Origin: Lentinus brumalis
Taxonomy: Eukaryota; Basidiomycota; Agaricomycetes; Polyporales; Polyporaceae
Reading direction: 5' to 3'
Assembly: GCA_001792895.1 (NCBI GenBank)
Contig: MARA01000002.1
Coordinates: 1,240,001-1,304,000, forward strand
DNA length: 64,000 bases
Made by a program: the position numbers and the translations under genes
Shown here: positions 22,598-36,975 of the stretch, in pieces
Position numbering within the stretch: position 1 is the first letter of the stretch
Layout of the letters: each line of letters starts with the position of its first letter
The notes under the pieces: generated by a model
Databases searched by the model: none
The model's input: the letters and a program-made list of their open reading frames with translations, nothing else
What the model was told of the DNA's origin: nothing

Positions 22598-24060
22598 AGA
22601 CCCGGCGGTAACAGACAAGGAAAGCGGCCTATACTATAGTACAGCAGAGAGCGGCAGAACTGCACCAGCAGCTTGAGATCACAGATGTTTGGAGAAGAGG
22701 GCTTGTCTCAGTCTGCCTTGGTGGTCGTGATGAGAAGCCGCCATGGTCTCGTGACGTCAGTGGTCACTACACGTCGGGCGCCAGCTGGCTGGTTCATGAC
22801 TTCCGTGCACCTGGGCTATGCCCTGCTATATTGCCTCTACCTTGCTTTACCCAAATTTATGCATGGAACTTGCAGCTTTTCGTGGTTGTTTCCCGTCGCA
22901 ATATGAGCGTGGTGGTCGCCTCTCAGCCCAACACCCAACCAACTCGGCCGACGCAACTCTCAATAACAAGACTCAGTTTAGGACCCACCTAAAAGCTCTG
23001 CCCCTACTTCCACATGATTTTGTCTCATGAGTTCGCACAAGATGGCGAACACTAAGGTCATCTGCGTTACCGATTGAACTTCCCTAGACTTCAGGCCTAG
23101 CTTCAGGACCCGCCGCATCCTCCTGGTCATACGGCGTGCTAGAGGGATATACCCCGGAGTACTTATCGAAATCGTCATATAGGTACTCACTCAGACTGAG
23201 GTCTGTCAGGGCCTGCCAGGATCTGTCGTTGTCATGCTTGTGCGGAGATATGGTTCTGGTGAGGATGCTTCTTGGCCTTTAGCTTCGGCGACAATGCTCA
23301 CCCGACCGTTCAGGTCCCCATCCGGTTCCCTCACAATCGCCTGGTCTAATTTCGGAACGCAAGGCAATGCGAAGCGTTGGCAAGGCGAGACATCGACAGC
23401 ATGCTGCGCGCTGGCGTCGAAGGTTCTGAATCTTCTGGTATCAATGCAGGTGAGCCTGTACCGCTGAACGTTTTCCCAACACACATCGTCATACCGTTGC
23501 GCCGCAGACGTTATGAGGGAGCCGGCATCTCTCGCAGTCCAAGGTAATATGTATGAGGTGGCGATCGGTGGTCCGCGCGCCGCACGGGCGGACGCCACCA
23601 AGGGTGCCGGTGAGCCAGAGTGAGCCGGTGATTGTGCGGCGGCTGAACGTACTCGACTCGGGACCCATTCCGCCAGAATGCGGTGGACTGGCCAGATGGC
23701 GACTGCTGTTCCTGCTATCACGCCTGGGACTGCGAAAGGCCCGGTAGGCGGTGCTTTGCGCACCGCCCAGGAATGGATGTCGCATTCTTGCGGACCTGTC
23801 GGTCATACGTGCCTTGGATCGGTATCCACAGAGCCCTGCGAGACTTTCCTCTTGCAGCCAATCCATGTGATGATGAACGGGGTTCTTCCCTCTAGATTGT
23901 AGGCCGCCCGTCGTAAAGCTCATGTGGTTATTTATAGAACGTGACATCACACCTCCCCTGGCTCTATTTAAGCTGCTCTCGTTCATCTCCATCGATCCCC
24001 AGTCCTGCACTCACTCCTCTCACTCTCACTACTTCCACCACCACAACCACTTACGACACC
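22598..24060. other. Long intergenic region, possible unrecognised gene
   Basis: About 1.46 kb between the lipase gene start (-) and the CipC-like gene (+). A minus-strand open frame around 23489-23860 encodes Arg/Ser-rich sequence starting at an ATG (MTDRSARMRHPF), and two other frames are open over the same bases. None shows a recognisable domain or clear exon chain, so no gene is called. Confidence 0.4.
23965..24060 (+). promoter_or_regulatory. Core promoter and 5' leader of the CipC-like gene
   Basis: A TATA-like TATTTAAG at 23965-23972 lies about 90 bases before the ATG. It is followed by a CT- and CA-rich leader (24005-24060) ending in CACCATGG around the start codon. This is typical of highly expressed filamentous-fungal genes. 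Confidence 0.6.
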
Positions 24061-24555
24061 ATGGGTTTCTTCAGCGACGACTCCGACCAGGCTCAGGCTT
24101 ACGACCAGGTTTGATGACTCCTGCTACTGTCCATCGATGCGCCGTCTGATATCCTTTCACCATTGCAGGTTGTCAATGCTCCCCACAAGGCTGAGCTCTC
24201 TCACGAACTGATTGCTGCGGCTGCGTCCTACGAGGTCAGTTGCAGTCAACCAATACTGTCTGGACGCTCCACTCACGAATCGCTTTCCCGTTCGTTAGGC
24301 CGCCAAGGCTTACGAGAAGCATGTAGAGAAGAACGGCAAGCCCGATAACCACGAGAAGGCCAAGGAGATCATGGCTGGTTTCGCTGGTGCTTTCATCGAT
24401 CGTATGGTTGAGACGAAGGGCGTGAGTACTGGTTCGTTGACCAATGACGCGTGTTGTTGACTTGATTTCAATAGCTCGACTTCGTTGACAAGGAGAAGGC
24501 TAAGCGTCACGCGCAGAGTCAGGTTTCCGACGTCGTCGGCACCGACAACTACTAA
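24061..24555 (+). CDS. CipC-like stress protein (DUF3759)
   Basis: Small soluble protein of the fungal CipC family, named for a concanamycin-induced Aspergillus protein. Members are often abundant under stress and in host or wood contact; the biochemical role is unknown. Four exons: 24061-24108, 24169-24234, 24299-24421, 24475-24555; total 105 residues. Family features: N-terminal MGFFSDDSDQAQAYDQV, HKAELSHELIAAAASYEAAK, KNGKPDNHEKAKEIMAGFAG and the end LDFVDKEKAKRHA. All introns are phase 0. The length is typical of the family, and the start context CACCATGG is strong. Confidence 0.92.
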
Positions 24556-25347
24556 GTATGTGCTGAGATAAAGATGTGAACATGTTGGATGTACAGTATT
24601 GCTAGTTGAAGTCTGCATCATCGATATACTTAGCGTTTGTCTGCACCGTGGAGTTAGCAAGCCCATCATCGTTTCGCCGAATCAGCATGCCATCGCAATC
24701 TCATTGTACCTCTTTGCGCTTGAGTTCGATCGGCTGGCCGTAATGTCATCAAATGTAACAAGTAGTACACGTCTGGCACTTAGCATTGTCACGATTAGTA
24801 TCTTCGCAGTTGCGGACTTGTGCACGCCACATATAGTTCATGAGTGAATGCCGTGACATGCGGTTAGTACTAAGCACTAAGTTGCTCAGGGCTAGCTAGC
24901 TCTACTATCCCCGGCAGACCGATGCAAAGTCACATTGACGTGCAAATGTTGACATAGCTGCTCTTCCACCCACTCGTTGTACTCCAAACTTCGCGCACTG
25001 ATAGCCAGGGACTATAACTGTATTCCTGCCAAATTTGAAGAGGATTGGAGTGCAACAAAGGCCGATTTGCACTACATGTGGTTTTTGCATCGGTCTGCGG
25101 GGGATAGTACCTGTCGCTAGCCTCTTAGAACGGTTAACGAGGGTTAACGCTACCGGTCAACTTCTGTCACGGGGCAGGCGCGTCATAGTCACAGTCACAG
25201 CCACCGCGCACATAGCGAGCTTCGCGAGGTGTCAGGAGGGCGTGGAATCAATGACTCCTACCACGAGGTGCTCTCTCCTCGTCTTGCTAGCCTCTTTCAC
25301 TTGCTGCGTACCGGGCCATGTCATGGCATATTCTCTATTCCTCACCC
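24556..25347. other. Intergenic
   Basis: 792 bases between the CipC-like gene and the mitochondrial kinase. It contains two GGTTAACG copies at about 25131-25149. Short open frames here have no coding character. Confidence 0.5.
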
Positions 25348-27259
25348 ATGCTGCTCGCCAGTAGAGCATCGACCCTTAAAACTCCAGCGAGACATGCATT
25401 GCCAACGTGGCGGCTGCACACGCCAGAGCCCATAATCTATCCACGCTCGGTTTCGACTGCTGTTCACTTTTATCAGAATCGACAACTGGAGGCTTATGCT
25501 TCAAAGCCCGCGACCCGCATGACCCTAAGGCAGCTGGTAAGTGTTCGTATCACTGGAGCGAGCGGCATCCTGGACAAGGGGTTTGCAGGTATTCTTCGGG
25601 AGGTCTATGAATGAGGAGCGTCTCATCAAGGTGCGTGTATGTGTGGCTGCCGACTGTTAGATGTGTTGAATCCAGTCTTGTCATGACCAGAGCGCAAACT
25701 ATGTCCGGACGGAGTTGCCTATTCGCATCGCGCACAGGTTACGAGACATGCAGGCCTTGCCTTATGTCGTCGTGACGCAGGAGGGCGTAGCCAAAGTTTA
25801 TGAGGTATGCCGTATAATCCACGCCCATTGCATGACTTTGAGATGAATGTCTCGGCCCTGCGGTAGCTCTACTGGACTGCCTTCGACAAGTACGCTCTCG
25901 CTCCCCAGCCGTGATGCCGCGTAACCTACGTGCCAGGTTCCGTCGATATCCTCAAATTACCACCATGGAAGAGAACGATGTGTTCTGCGAGTTTGTAAGC
26001 AACCTCTTGGCCGAGCAGTAAGTGCATGTCGAACAATCAGCCTCTTCGACCACGATGACATCATCCCGCTTGCCGTAGCAAATCCGTGATCCCAAACCTC
26101 TCCCTGGGCCTGTCTTTATCATCACCATACCTGCTCTCTGACAGACTGGACGCGTTCATGCGGAGAATGCTCGTTTCACGGATCTCAAGGCGTGTTCTTG
26201 CAGAGCACCACATAGCCCTCACGAAATCTGTCAAGAGTGGGAACCATTCTACGGAAGAGAACGTAGGCATAATCTGTACGCGATTGCAGCTCAAGGACTG
26301 CATTGAGCGGTGTGCAAGATATCTTCGGAGGCGACCTACGGACGTGGACGAAGACTCACTCAGCGGTCCGCTCAACCGTGCGCCATGGTCTGAGGTTGAG
26401 GTTGATGGGCATGTGGACACCAAGTTTGCCTATATACAAGAGCACCTAGAGTGCGTTTTCTTCGAAGCAACGTGTGCATCGACAGCTTGACCGCGAACTG
26501 ATACGGATCCAGATACATCATCTTCGAACTGCTGAAGAACGTACGTTGCTACCTCCATCACACTCTTCCCTTCTTACATTCGCAGCACATCAGTCTATGA
26601 GGGCGACGCGTGTGAAGCATTCAACGGCCGACGTGTTGCCACCAATACGTGCCACAGTCGTCGCAAGCGATAACAACGTATGCATACGACTATCTGACCA
26701 AGGTTTGTCACTCATCTTCGCTTTGCATTGCAGTAGCACAGTCCAGTCATGACGTGCCTTCACAGGTGGAGGACTCGTCTCGTCGGAGATCAAGTCACCC
26801 TCGGACTTGTTTTCCTTCTCCCACGTGCGGAACGCTACACGTCTGGCGGATTCTCGGCTGAACGCGCTGCGTACTGTCAGCACAAGTAGTCGTGGTATGA
26901 GGGCGACAGTGTCAGAGCAGGTCGGCAACTGGCAGGCAGATACCAAGGACAATATTCCTGCAGACTCCGTCGACCCACATCCGCGCATTGGCATCGGGCT
27001 TCCCATGAGCAACATTTACGCCACATATTTTGGCGGATCACTCGAACTCGTGAGCCTGGACGGCTATGGTGAGCCTACGGAAACTACGATGCTTTGGCCT
27101 GATGAGACTGACGTCTACGCATTAGGCACAGACGTGTACGTTCGGCTGCCGAAGCTGGTGAGTGTCTTGGCAGATTGGTCCGCTTGTCGGGGATGCGTAT
27201 TGCATGCTAACCGTAAGATCGTCGTTCAGGGTACGAACTTGGAAGGGATCGAGCTCTAG
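25348..27259 (+). CDS. Mitochondrial pyruvate/branched-chain ketoacid dehydrogenase kinase
   Basis: GHKL-fold protein kinase that phosphorylates and inactivates a mitochondrial 2-oxoacid dehydrogenase E1 alpha subunit. Eleven exons: 25348-25536, 25589-25630, 25691-25804, 25867-25889, 25937-26017, 26079-26450, 26513-26540, 26594-26702, 26766-27068, 27126-27157, 27230-27259; 440 residues in frame. The N-terminus is rich in Arg and Ser and free of acids, fitting a mitochondrial targeting signal. Motifs: HFYQNRQLEAYASKP, LRQLVFFGRSMNEERLIK, RIAHRLRDMQALPYV, H-box AEQ-like LAEHHIAL, N-box ELLKNSMRAT, G1 ISDQ-like LSDQGGGL, G2 IGIGLPMSNIYA, and the end TDVYVRLPKLGTNLEG. It resembles fungal Pkp1/Pkp2. 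An upstream in-frame ATG at 25318 is possible. Substrate (PDH versus BCKDH) not resolved. Confidence 0.9.
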
Positions 27260-27871
27260 TGAAGGTACCGGCTATCCACCGGCCCGACTCTGAATCCGGC
27301 TGTCCATTACCACGGGCAGTGCCAATGCCATGGCCCGGTACTTGCGCGTAGTAGCTTTGCAGTAACACAACCTGTATCCCGTAGAAGCAAGGTGCACGCC
27401 CCAGCAATACAGATGTACCTCTGGGCTATCTCTGCTCACCAGTGACATGAGGGTTGCACAAGTTCGGAGGCCTCGGGAGAGTCAGTCTAAATCACACAAC
27501 TTGAAGCGCTGAAGTCGTGCTGAAGGCGAGTCAGTGCGCTCCGCTTGGACTCCTCCTGCATTGCGATGGCTCTTTCAACCCGAAGTCTGAGACGGGACTG
27601 TACGGATGTCCTTGGCTTGCCGCCATCGCGCGCATCAGCTGTGTCATGCCAGTGGCACAGGCCATACTGCGCTATAGCATGGCGCTCGAGGCTATGTCAG
27701 TGACAGATGGACATATTGAACACGCCCTCGCGACCCCCCTGCCCAGTTCCCCAGGCATTACAGTACCATTAGCATCCCTTTCTTTCCAACCGTCACTTCC
27801 CTCGGTCTCTTCGAACCGCCGTTCCCTATTGCCTCCGTTCTCCCTGACCAACGGTGAACGCGGTCATCAAC
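27260..27871. other. Intergenic
   Basis: 612 bases between two plus-strand genes. The last 120 bases before 27872 are pyrimidine-rich, as expected of a leader. No gene supported. Confidence 0.5.
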
Positions 27872-29518
27872 ATGAGCGATCTTGACGCGCCGCCTTCCCC
27901 TCCCCCGCCCTCCTACGAGTTCTCGCAACAAGAGTTCGATCAGAAGACATCGCGTGTCTTGGAGCAGAGTGCAGCCGAACCCCCGCAACCTCGCGTTGAC
28001 GAGGACGGCTTTGAGGTCTGGGATGACGCTCTTTTCGAGGCCGCCCTTGCCGGTGTACACAACCTTACGCTCAGCCCTAAGGCCCAGGGCAAGTCTTCTC
28101 AGGCACACGGGCACGTCCACTACGCCGCCTCTGGATCCGGGAACTCCAGTGTCGCCTCCAGCTCAGCTCCAGTATGGACACCCGATCATTCGGCGGTGAC
28201 GAGCTCTGGTTTCCCGCAGGAGAAAGCTAAGCAGCGGCAATTACCTGCCCGAGCGGAGTCATCTGGATCTGGATCGTCCATCGCGTCTTCTCCACCATTG
28301 TTGTCATCTTCCCAACTTGTGCAATCGCCTCCTCAGGTTGTGCAGTCACTCCCTCAGGAAGCTCAATCACCTCCTCCCGGAGTACAGCCACTCAGATTTA
28401 CGAAGAAGTCGCGGCCAAGGAAGGAGCGGCCCGCGTGGTATGCGGAGGCGGGTCTCGGAGGAAATTCAAGCAGTCCGCCTCCTTCGCCGCTGACGTCCGA
28501 GGCGAGCAGCTCATCTGGTGGCCGTCAGATGCCGCTGCGCCGGCAACTGACCGTGTTCAATCACACGGAGCGCGAACAGACACCTCCACCAGAGTTCAGC
28601 GCGATTGGGCCATCTCTGGATGGTCCTGCATACGAGGCTCCCTTCATGCGATACGAGGGCACCCCTCCGCCGTTGCCGCCTGCACCAGAGCCACCTGCCT
28701 TCGAACCGCTGCCTCAACCTGTGCTTGCCGCTCCCGCGTGTACGACTCCCCAGCCCAGCGCGCCTGCTGCACCTGTTCCCCGACCGGGCTCTGCACGACC
28801 GAATCCTGCGCACTCGCAATCCTTACCGCAGAACCCTCCCGCGCCCACTCCCCGTCCGCATGTTATTCACCATCAGACATTCCCTTCTCTCCCTCCTATT
28901 CCTTCGGCGCAATACGGCTCTGGCGTTCGAGCCAGTTTGTTCGAGCCTGGAGAGAAGCACCATCGCGGGCCGCGATTGTCATTCAATCCGCAGATGGCGT
29001 ATGCTAAGCCAATAGCACCTGCAATGCCTGCATTTGCGGCAGATGAGCCCCAGGTGGCGAACCCTTCTGCGTTCTACAGGTATGCTTCCGTGCGGTACGG
29101 ATGGTGATTGGAGTGTCCTTACTGAATGTGCGGCTCCTCTGCTTCTAGCCATGCTGTGTCGGCGCATTACTCGTTCAACGTACCTGCGCGAATGCGGAAA
29201 CCTACACAGGCGGAACAGTGAGTCTGTTCGATGAAGGACTACTGCGTCCATGGCTGACTATTGCTGTCTACCTGAAGGCCCGCGTTCTCTCACTCACAGT
29301 TTGCTCCCCAGCCGATGGGTATGGCCGCTGCGTCCAATTCCAACTATGGTGCGCCGGGCGCCGTCGCGTCCGTTGCTTCGCCCCGGCCCAGCTACGGATA
29401 CGGACAGGCGGATTTTCAGGAGACAGCTCACAACATGGGCGCTGCGTGGGGTTCCAATGCCCAGCAGGGATGGCCTGCTGGAGCGAGTTCCAGTTCCAGT
29501 GTCTACAGGATGGAATGA
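27872..29518 (+). CDS. Uncharacterised Pro/Ser/Gln-rich disordered protein
   Basis: I do not recognise this protein. Three exons: 27872-29079, 29149-29217, 29278-29518; 505 residues in frame. The N-terminus is MSDLDAPPSPPPPSYEFSQQ, followed by EDGFEVWDDALFEAAL, the only segment that looks ordered. The rest is Pro/Ser-rich with SQLVQSPPQVVQSLPQ-type short repeats. A short motif RPAWYAEAGLGG follows a basic patch (FTKKSRPRKER). The C-terminus is Gly/Ala/Tyr-rich and ends SSSVYRME. PPPPSY and proline-rich runs suggest binding of SH3, WW or adaptor proteins, but this is inference only. The start is the first ATG before the acidic N-terminus. Confidence 0.72.
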
Positions 29519-29784
29519 GATCAACTTGAAGTTGTTGGATGGAAAGCGGCATCGCTCACTATACCTTGCAAGCGGCCCATGCAGACTAATGTCGAAATCT
29601 CTATGTATGTTGGATGTCAGGCTAATTAACTTACAATGTATCGGTGCTATCACCCCTTGTATCAACATGTCGCGAACGAGACGGTTGCCAGAGACATATG
29701 GGGAGAAGGATTGTGGCGAGCGCCCGTAGATCAGGCCCACGTGGAGTGCATTAACGGAGGCGGTTTAAAGCTGGTTTCGAGGAC

Positions 29785-31735
<1,951 letters not shown>

Positions 31736-32181
31736 TCGCATCCGTACTTCATCATCATGTCCCTCTTGCTTCTCGAGCAGCGTTGCCGCTTTCCCTGTCG
31801 TTCTGCATGGAGTCTTTTCCCTTTTCAATTGGCAGTGTACCATAGTCTGTTTACACGAGCATCACATAGTGTCAGCTTCTTCCTACACATAACATCATAT
31901 GTAGTTCGTTCACGACAACCCCATGACCAGGATTCGTTACCTTGAAGTGTGCGCAATAACGTACTGACATGCGGAGGTCAACTGCGTCTTATCTGTGGAT
32001 AGTATACATGGATGGATGGGGTGGATACAATATAAATAGTGCGGTTAGATCATGAAGTTCTTGCTGGGTGATGATACAGCGTGCATGAAGCATGCATCAG
32101 AGGACGTAAGGAAGCCATACACACTAGCCTAGATATACAATAGAAAGTACCATCCGGAAAGAGCATCTCTCATCATTATAT
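31736..32181. other. Intergenic between convergent genes
   Basis: 446 AT-richer bases between the cbk1 stop (+) and the PX-protein stop (-). It is probably two 3' UTRs. An AATATAAATAG stretch occurs near 32030-32040. No gene. Confidence 0.55.
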
Positions 32182-35100
32182 TCATCGCTGCGACATGAGG
32201 TTCGGTCTCATCTGTACGCAACACGTTAGCAACCAGACGTGGTATCTAAAGGGTCATCGACGCACCATCTCCACGAAAAGCGGAAGTAGCTTCGGAATGT
32301 GCTCGAGCTCCGGGGGCTTCGGGGCCGCCGCACCCTTCTTCGACTTTGGTGGGGACTTCGCCTTTGCGGGCGGCCCTCGCTGCCTGTCCGCAAGCTTCTC
32401 TTGTTGCCGGGATGACCGAGGGGCCTCACCAGCAGAGTGCGGCGGGGGTGGCGGGGGTAGGTCCTTGAACCTCGACGACGTCGGGACAGGGCCAATTAGT
32501 GTCTGTGACCGCTCGCGTGGAGGGACGGGAGGTGGCCGCTCTTCGCGTGGGCTGTCGACGGAGTGGCGCATAGGTTGGCTCAGCTTTGACTGGGGCGGAC
32601 CGTGCGCGACAGGGGAGTGGGCGACGGTATTCGAGCGTGCAAGGGTTCGTTGAGTCCGCTTGTCATCTGAAGAGGGCGTGGCATCACGCTCGGTCTCGCT
32701 GCCACCACTGCTCTCCTCGCTGTCCGTCCCGTCGTCAGAGTTGGAGTCGTCCGACCCTGAGCTCGACGTCCCTGAGCTCGAGCCGGATTCCTCATCACTT
32801 GAATCGTCCTCGTCGTCCGCCTCTTGCGCAGCGAGGTCGTCGGCGTCGCCCTTGACCAGCTCTCCGAAGCTCAGGTCGCGCACGACACCGTTCACGAGCT
32901 GTGCCGCCGCCTCGTCCTCCGCATCGGCGTCGTTCATGCCCTGCGTGCGCCCGAACCGCCTCCGCAGCTTCGCCTCATATGCGACTTTGAGCTTGTAGTG
33001 GTAGAGCGCGATTTCGTCCACCTCGCGCATGATGTTCTCGCGATCAGCGCCGGTATGAGGAAGCAGGAACTCGAGCGACAGGCGCTCACCGACGCCATCG
33101 CGCATCAGGTTGAGGAAGAGCTCGATCCAGCGCATTAAGCCGGTGAACAGCCCTTCGCCCTTGGAGTGGACTTTGTGGACGAAACTATAGAACGACTGTT
33201 CGTGACGCTGGATGAGATCGATGAAGATCTGCACCGTCTTCGCCGGATCTGTCTGGCTCACTGGGCGCATAGTCAGGCAACTGTAGGACGGATAATCGAG
33301 AGAAGCACTGACACTCTTCGGTTTGCTCCACCGTTCGGATCAAGTCATTTATGAAGTTCTGAAGATCGCCCAAGGAGTCCGCAATACTCGCAGCACGGTA
33401 GACCTGAGCCAATGGCGCATAGAAGATCGTGATGATATCTTTCAAGAGGTCCGCGGTGGATCCCTGAAGACCGCACTGAGTTGCAGACATGTCGATGGTA
33501 GTGAGTGGTGAGACATACCTGGAAGATGAGCTCGATGAGCTGTTCCCGGTCCTTCATGCGAGCATACAGCTTGGCGAGTATGGCGAGGTCCTCGAAGAGC
33601 CATGCTTCCTCGTCTTGAGGTCCCTCATCGTCGTCCGAATCTGCAAGAGACTCGGTGTACTTCGAGTACTCCTTATGAGCGCGATGGGCATACATGACGC
33701 GCTGAAGCTGAGCACGAGAAAGTGCAGGCTGTTCGCCGGAGCGGAGAACGATCGCAAGCACATGCATGTCCTCGGCCGCTAGAGCCAACGACATGTGAGC
33801 ACCGAACTGAGGTTCAAACTCGAGTCAACTCACAAGCATCAGCCTTGTAAACTGCTTGTATCTCGCGAGGCGCGTAGACATACATCCGGACCTTCTCGCA
33901 CATAACGGGGTCGTCCACCTTCTCCTTGACGGCGTTGATATCTTCTTCCAGAGCACGAACCTCTTCCATAAGCTGGCCGGTAAACATGCGCTGTAGGAGA
34001 CTGCGACCACCAAACGGTTGCGCGAGGAACAGATCGAGAATCCCACGAATCATGCCCATAGGATTGCTCATCTTCAGCACCGCCTTCATCATGAAGTACG
34101 GCATAAGCCCATGTATGCGCTTCAAGCTCGCAAAGCTCTCTGATGCGTTGTCTGCCGCGACAAAGTGGTGGAAGACAGTCGAGGCTAGTCTGACAAATAC
34201 GCATGTAGTCAGCATTCTGGCGCATGGCTGCTACGCTCCGAACGTACGATATGCGTGCCCATTCAAGCACCGCTTGATAGTTGGGTGGAAGGTTGCGGAC
34301 ATCTGGAGTATCCTTGATTGTGGCGAATATATGCGTCAAGCCATCTGCGCATGGTTCGCAGGACATCAGCACGAGAAGATAGAAAACAGATCCACCGTCT
34401 GTAAAGAACTAACCTTGCGCAAATAGATCACCCTTTACACTTCGAACTGTTTCGCGGAGCCCATCAACCCTAGCAGTGATCTCCTTAGCAAAACGCATTC
34501 GCCCATCTTCTCGCATGCGATCCGCCTCCTCGCGTCTCCGGGCGTCTGCCAGTTCCTCCTCAGTCAGTCTAGTAGGGCCGCTGAGCAGGAACGACTTCAG
34601 GACAGGTGATGAAGCGAATGTTGAGGACGAAAGTAAAGAGTGCAAGTATGAGCGCAAAGTCAGCCGGTTCTTCTCTCGTGAGAGACGGGCAGCCTGTTGT
34701 GCCAACCCTCCGCCGTTACCCGGAACATCTAGCCCACTATAACCAGTGGGACTGGTGGGCGAGCCGACGCTGAACGAGTCGCCGCTAGAATTGCGATCGG
34801 CCTCATATGGACCGTTCACACCTCTTGGTCGAGGTGGTTTAATTGGAGCCGAGCTCAGCCCTGGAGGAGGGGATGATGGCCCCGGATGCGACGATGAAGA
34901 TGCAGTTGAGGGCGGCGAGGGATATGCTTGTGAGAACGAGGTAGTGTTTGCTGCTGGGGATATTGTGACATTGACGAAACTGCGATCCTTGGGAGGGGGC
35001 TGAGGAATCGCTTCATTGGGATGCGCTTTCCTGAGTTCGTCTGCGAGAGTCTTGAAGTCCCCGTATCGCCGAGAAACGAATACGTCTGGCTGTCCCCTCC

Positions 35101-35993
35101 GCCTGGTGCGGATGATAAATTCCTGGGACATCGAAGGGCGGAGGTCAGCATCCCTGCGCACCGCAACACGAAGATCGGTGACGTACCTCATGCATCTTGC
35201 TGCGCATACGCTTCCTCTCTGTCACGGTTCGTACACAGACTACATTGACGTCAAAGCTGTCCTTGAGCCTCTTCTCCCTTGCGGCGCGTTTCCTTGCCAA
35301 AACCTCCAAGCGGTTCAAGTCCGTCTGGGTCAGTCGCACCACCTCTTCTGGTTCGACCAGTTTGGTAGCACTCGTCATGAGCATGGAGAAGTTGCGCTCC
35401 AGTTTGTTTAGTAGTCGATGACGCGCAGCCTCTTCTGAATCCTCGGGGTTCTCATCCAAGACAGAGGTGGGTGAAAGGTTGCGGGAGAGGAGGGAGGCAA
35501 GGAAAGGCTGGACCTTGTCCGGGAAGAAGTCCTTGGGAGCTGACGCGAGGAACGGAAAGGAGAGGACGAAGCGGCGAAAGAAGTAGCGGAGGAACGGGAG
35601 ATCCTGCGGTGGCGCACCTTTGGGAGGAGGAGTGAACGGGTGCCCGAGGTAGGAGAAGGGAGAGACATTGTCCGTAGGGGCCTGTACCAGTGCGTCCAGC
35701 TCTCTCTGAAATTCTAGATGAATTAACTCCTTCTTGAGATAATGGGCACGTATGGGTGTGAGAGCAGAGGCATCGGAGGAGGACGCGGATGCGGATGTCT
35801 GCAGGTGTGGAGATTGAGGATGAGCAGGGCCATCTTCCTGGGCAGGCGACTGGACGAGCGGCGAAGCGAGAGGGGTCGCGAAGTGGACATCTTCGGATTC
35901 TGGTGATGCAAGGATATCAGTCAGGATAGGCGGGGGCGCGTTGGGAACAGAGCGCGTAGGGCGGGGCGGGCGGAGAGAGGAGGATCTCTCCAT
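32182..35993 (-). CDS. PX/PXB/DUF3818 lipid-binding protein (YPR097W/Lec1-like)
   Basis: Peripheral membrane protein of the fungal PX-associated-domain family, whose yeast member YPR097W has been linked to lipid handling. Eight exons: 35187-35993, 34414-35122, 34248-34344, 33834-34189, 33519-33778, 33315-33463, 32266-33256, 32182-32211; 1132 residues in frame. Order: disordered N-terminus; PX-associated (PXB) region from about residue 85 (IRAHYLKKELIHLEFQREL, FFRRFVLSFPFLASAP); PX domain at about 270-330 with RRYGDF; disordered linker; long DUF3818 region (HFVAADNASESFASLKRI, MIRGILDLFLAQPFGGRSLL, IELFLNLMRDGVGERLSLEF). A Ser/Asp/Glu-rich acidic tract and a Pro-rich tail follow. An in-frame ATG at 36116 would add 41 residues. 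The RRY motif keeps the usual phosphoinositide-binding Arg. Confidence 0.88.
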
Positions 35994-36170
35994 TGCGGCG
36001 GACGTCGTGGAGGGAGCAAAGTACGATGAGGAGAGCAGTGCGCGCGGTGTCGGAAAGCCGAAGCAGGACGGCCCAGGACGGCAGGACGGAGAGCGCGCAG
36101 GCGGTGATTGCGTCACAGCAGCCCGCAGTTGCCACGTGAAATGTCCGATCTGTGCCTATTCGAGCTCGCT

Positions 36171-36200
36171 GTAAGTACATGTAAGTACATGTAAGTATGT
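36171..36200 (+). repeat. Three tandem 10-mers (GTAAGTACAT)
   Basis: Two perfect copies and one 8/10 copy of GTAAGTACAT sit between the PX-protein start and the stop of the next minus-strand gene. The junctions form TACATGTA palindromes. No function is evident. Confidence 0.85.
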
Positions 36201-36225
36201 CCAGAGCACACACTCGTCGTCGCGG

Positions 36226-36975
36226 TCACGGTGCATAGATCGCCTGTCCATGGTATGTCTTCCCGTTCGAGTCGAGCAGCCCCTTCAGCCGCGTCGCTAT
36301 CGCCTTCACGCCCTCCCTGCACTCGTCCATTTCGCGCCACGACCCCGCCACCCCCCAGCATTCCGAACAAGCCTTGCTAGCCGTGTTCACCGTCTCCACC
36401 TCCAGCTCATGTCGCGTATGTAGCGCGACCATCACGTCGACCAACCGATTGAACCCCGCCCGCCATGTCCGCGCCCCCTCCTCTGCGTTCATCGTCACAT
36501 CCGTGACCAAGTACGAAGATGCAAGTCCTATGCATCGTCGCAGGATCATCTGGTCAATTCGCCCGGATGTGCGGGTCATTCGTGCCAGGACGTCGACCAC
36601 GAACGCTCTGTAGTCTGTGGGCGGCGATAGTTCGGTCGTTGCCTCCTGTGTGCACCGTCGGCATCTCCGGTACGTACAGCACGGGCGTGACTCGTACCTG
36701 GGTATCCATCCTGGCTATGTCAGAGAATTGCACGGAGGGCTGGACGCCACTCCCTATTCGTGAAAGGGCTGTGTCCGACAGATGAGAGTGCCACAGAGAT
36801 ACTAGGGTTGGCTGTTGCCTAAGAGTCGAGACTAGTTGAACGTTGGTTAACCCCTGGCTGTAGTTCGCCTCGGTTTTGTATAGGAGATTTTCCCAGGGAG
36901 ACGCGTATACGGCCACCAATGCGCTAGGCCTAGATACACGCCGATCGTATAGTGCACCGACGATCTTCGTTCCAT
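36226..36975 (-). CDS. Unrecognised gene, 5' end unresolved
   Basis: Not recognised. Two well-supported exons on the minus strand. The upstream one ends at a donor near 36699 (ARMDTQ) and contains SPWENLLYKTEANYSQGL and LVSLWHSHLSDTALSRI. The second begins near 36652 (EATTELSPPTDYRAFVVDVL) and ends KTYHGQAIYAP at 36226, with helical sequence (ARTWRAGFNRLVDVMVALHT, EGVKAIATRLKGLLDS). The phase is consistent across the intron. No in-frame ATG was found in the first exon, so another 5' exon must exist, perhaps between 36975 and the CCDC47 start at 37205. Function unknown; it is soluble-looking, with no signal peptide or membrane span. Confidence 0.5.

Noticed and set aside
23206..24010. Overlapping 185- and 173-residue minus-strand ORFs in the gap before the CipC-like gene
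   Set aside because: Two frames open over the same bases, one starting at GTG, no domain and no convincing exon chain; left as possible but not called.
25125..25155. Two GGTTAACG copies considered as a regulatory palindrome pair or telomere-like repeat
   Set aside because: Only two copies, short, and no relation to a known fungal telomere unit or a nearby core promoter.
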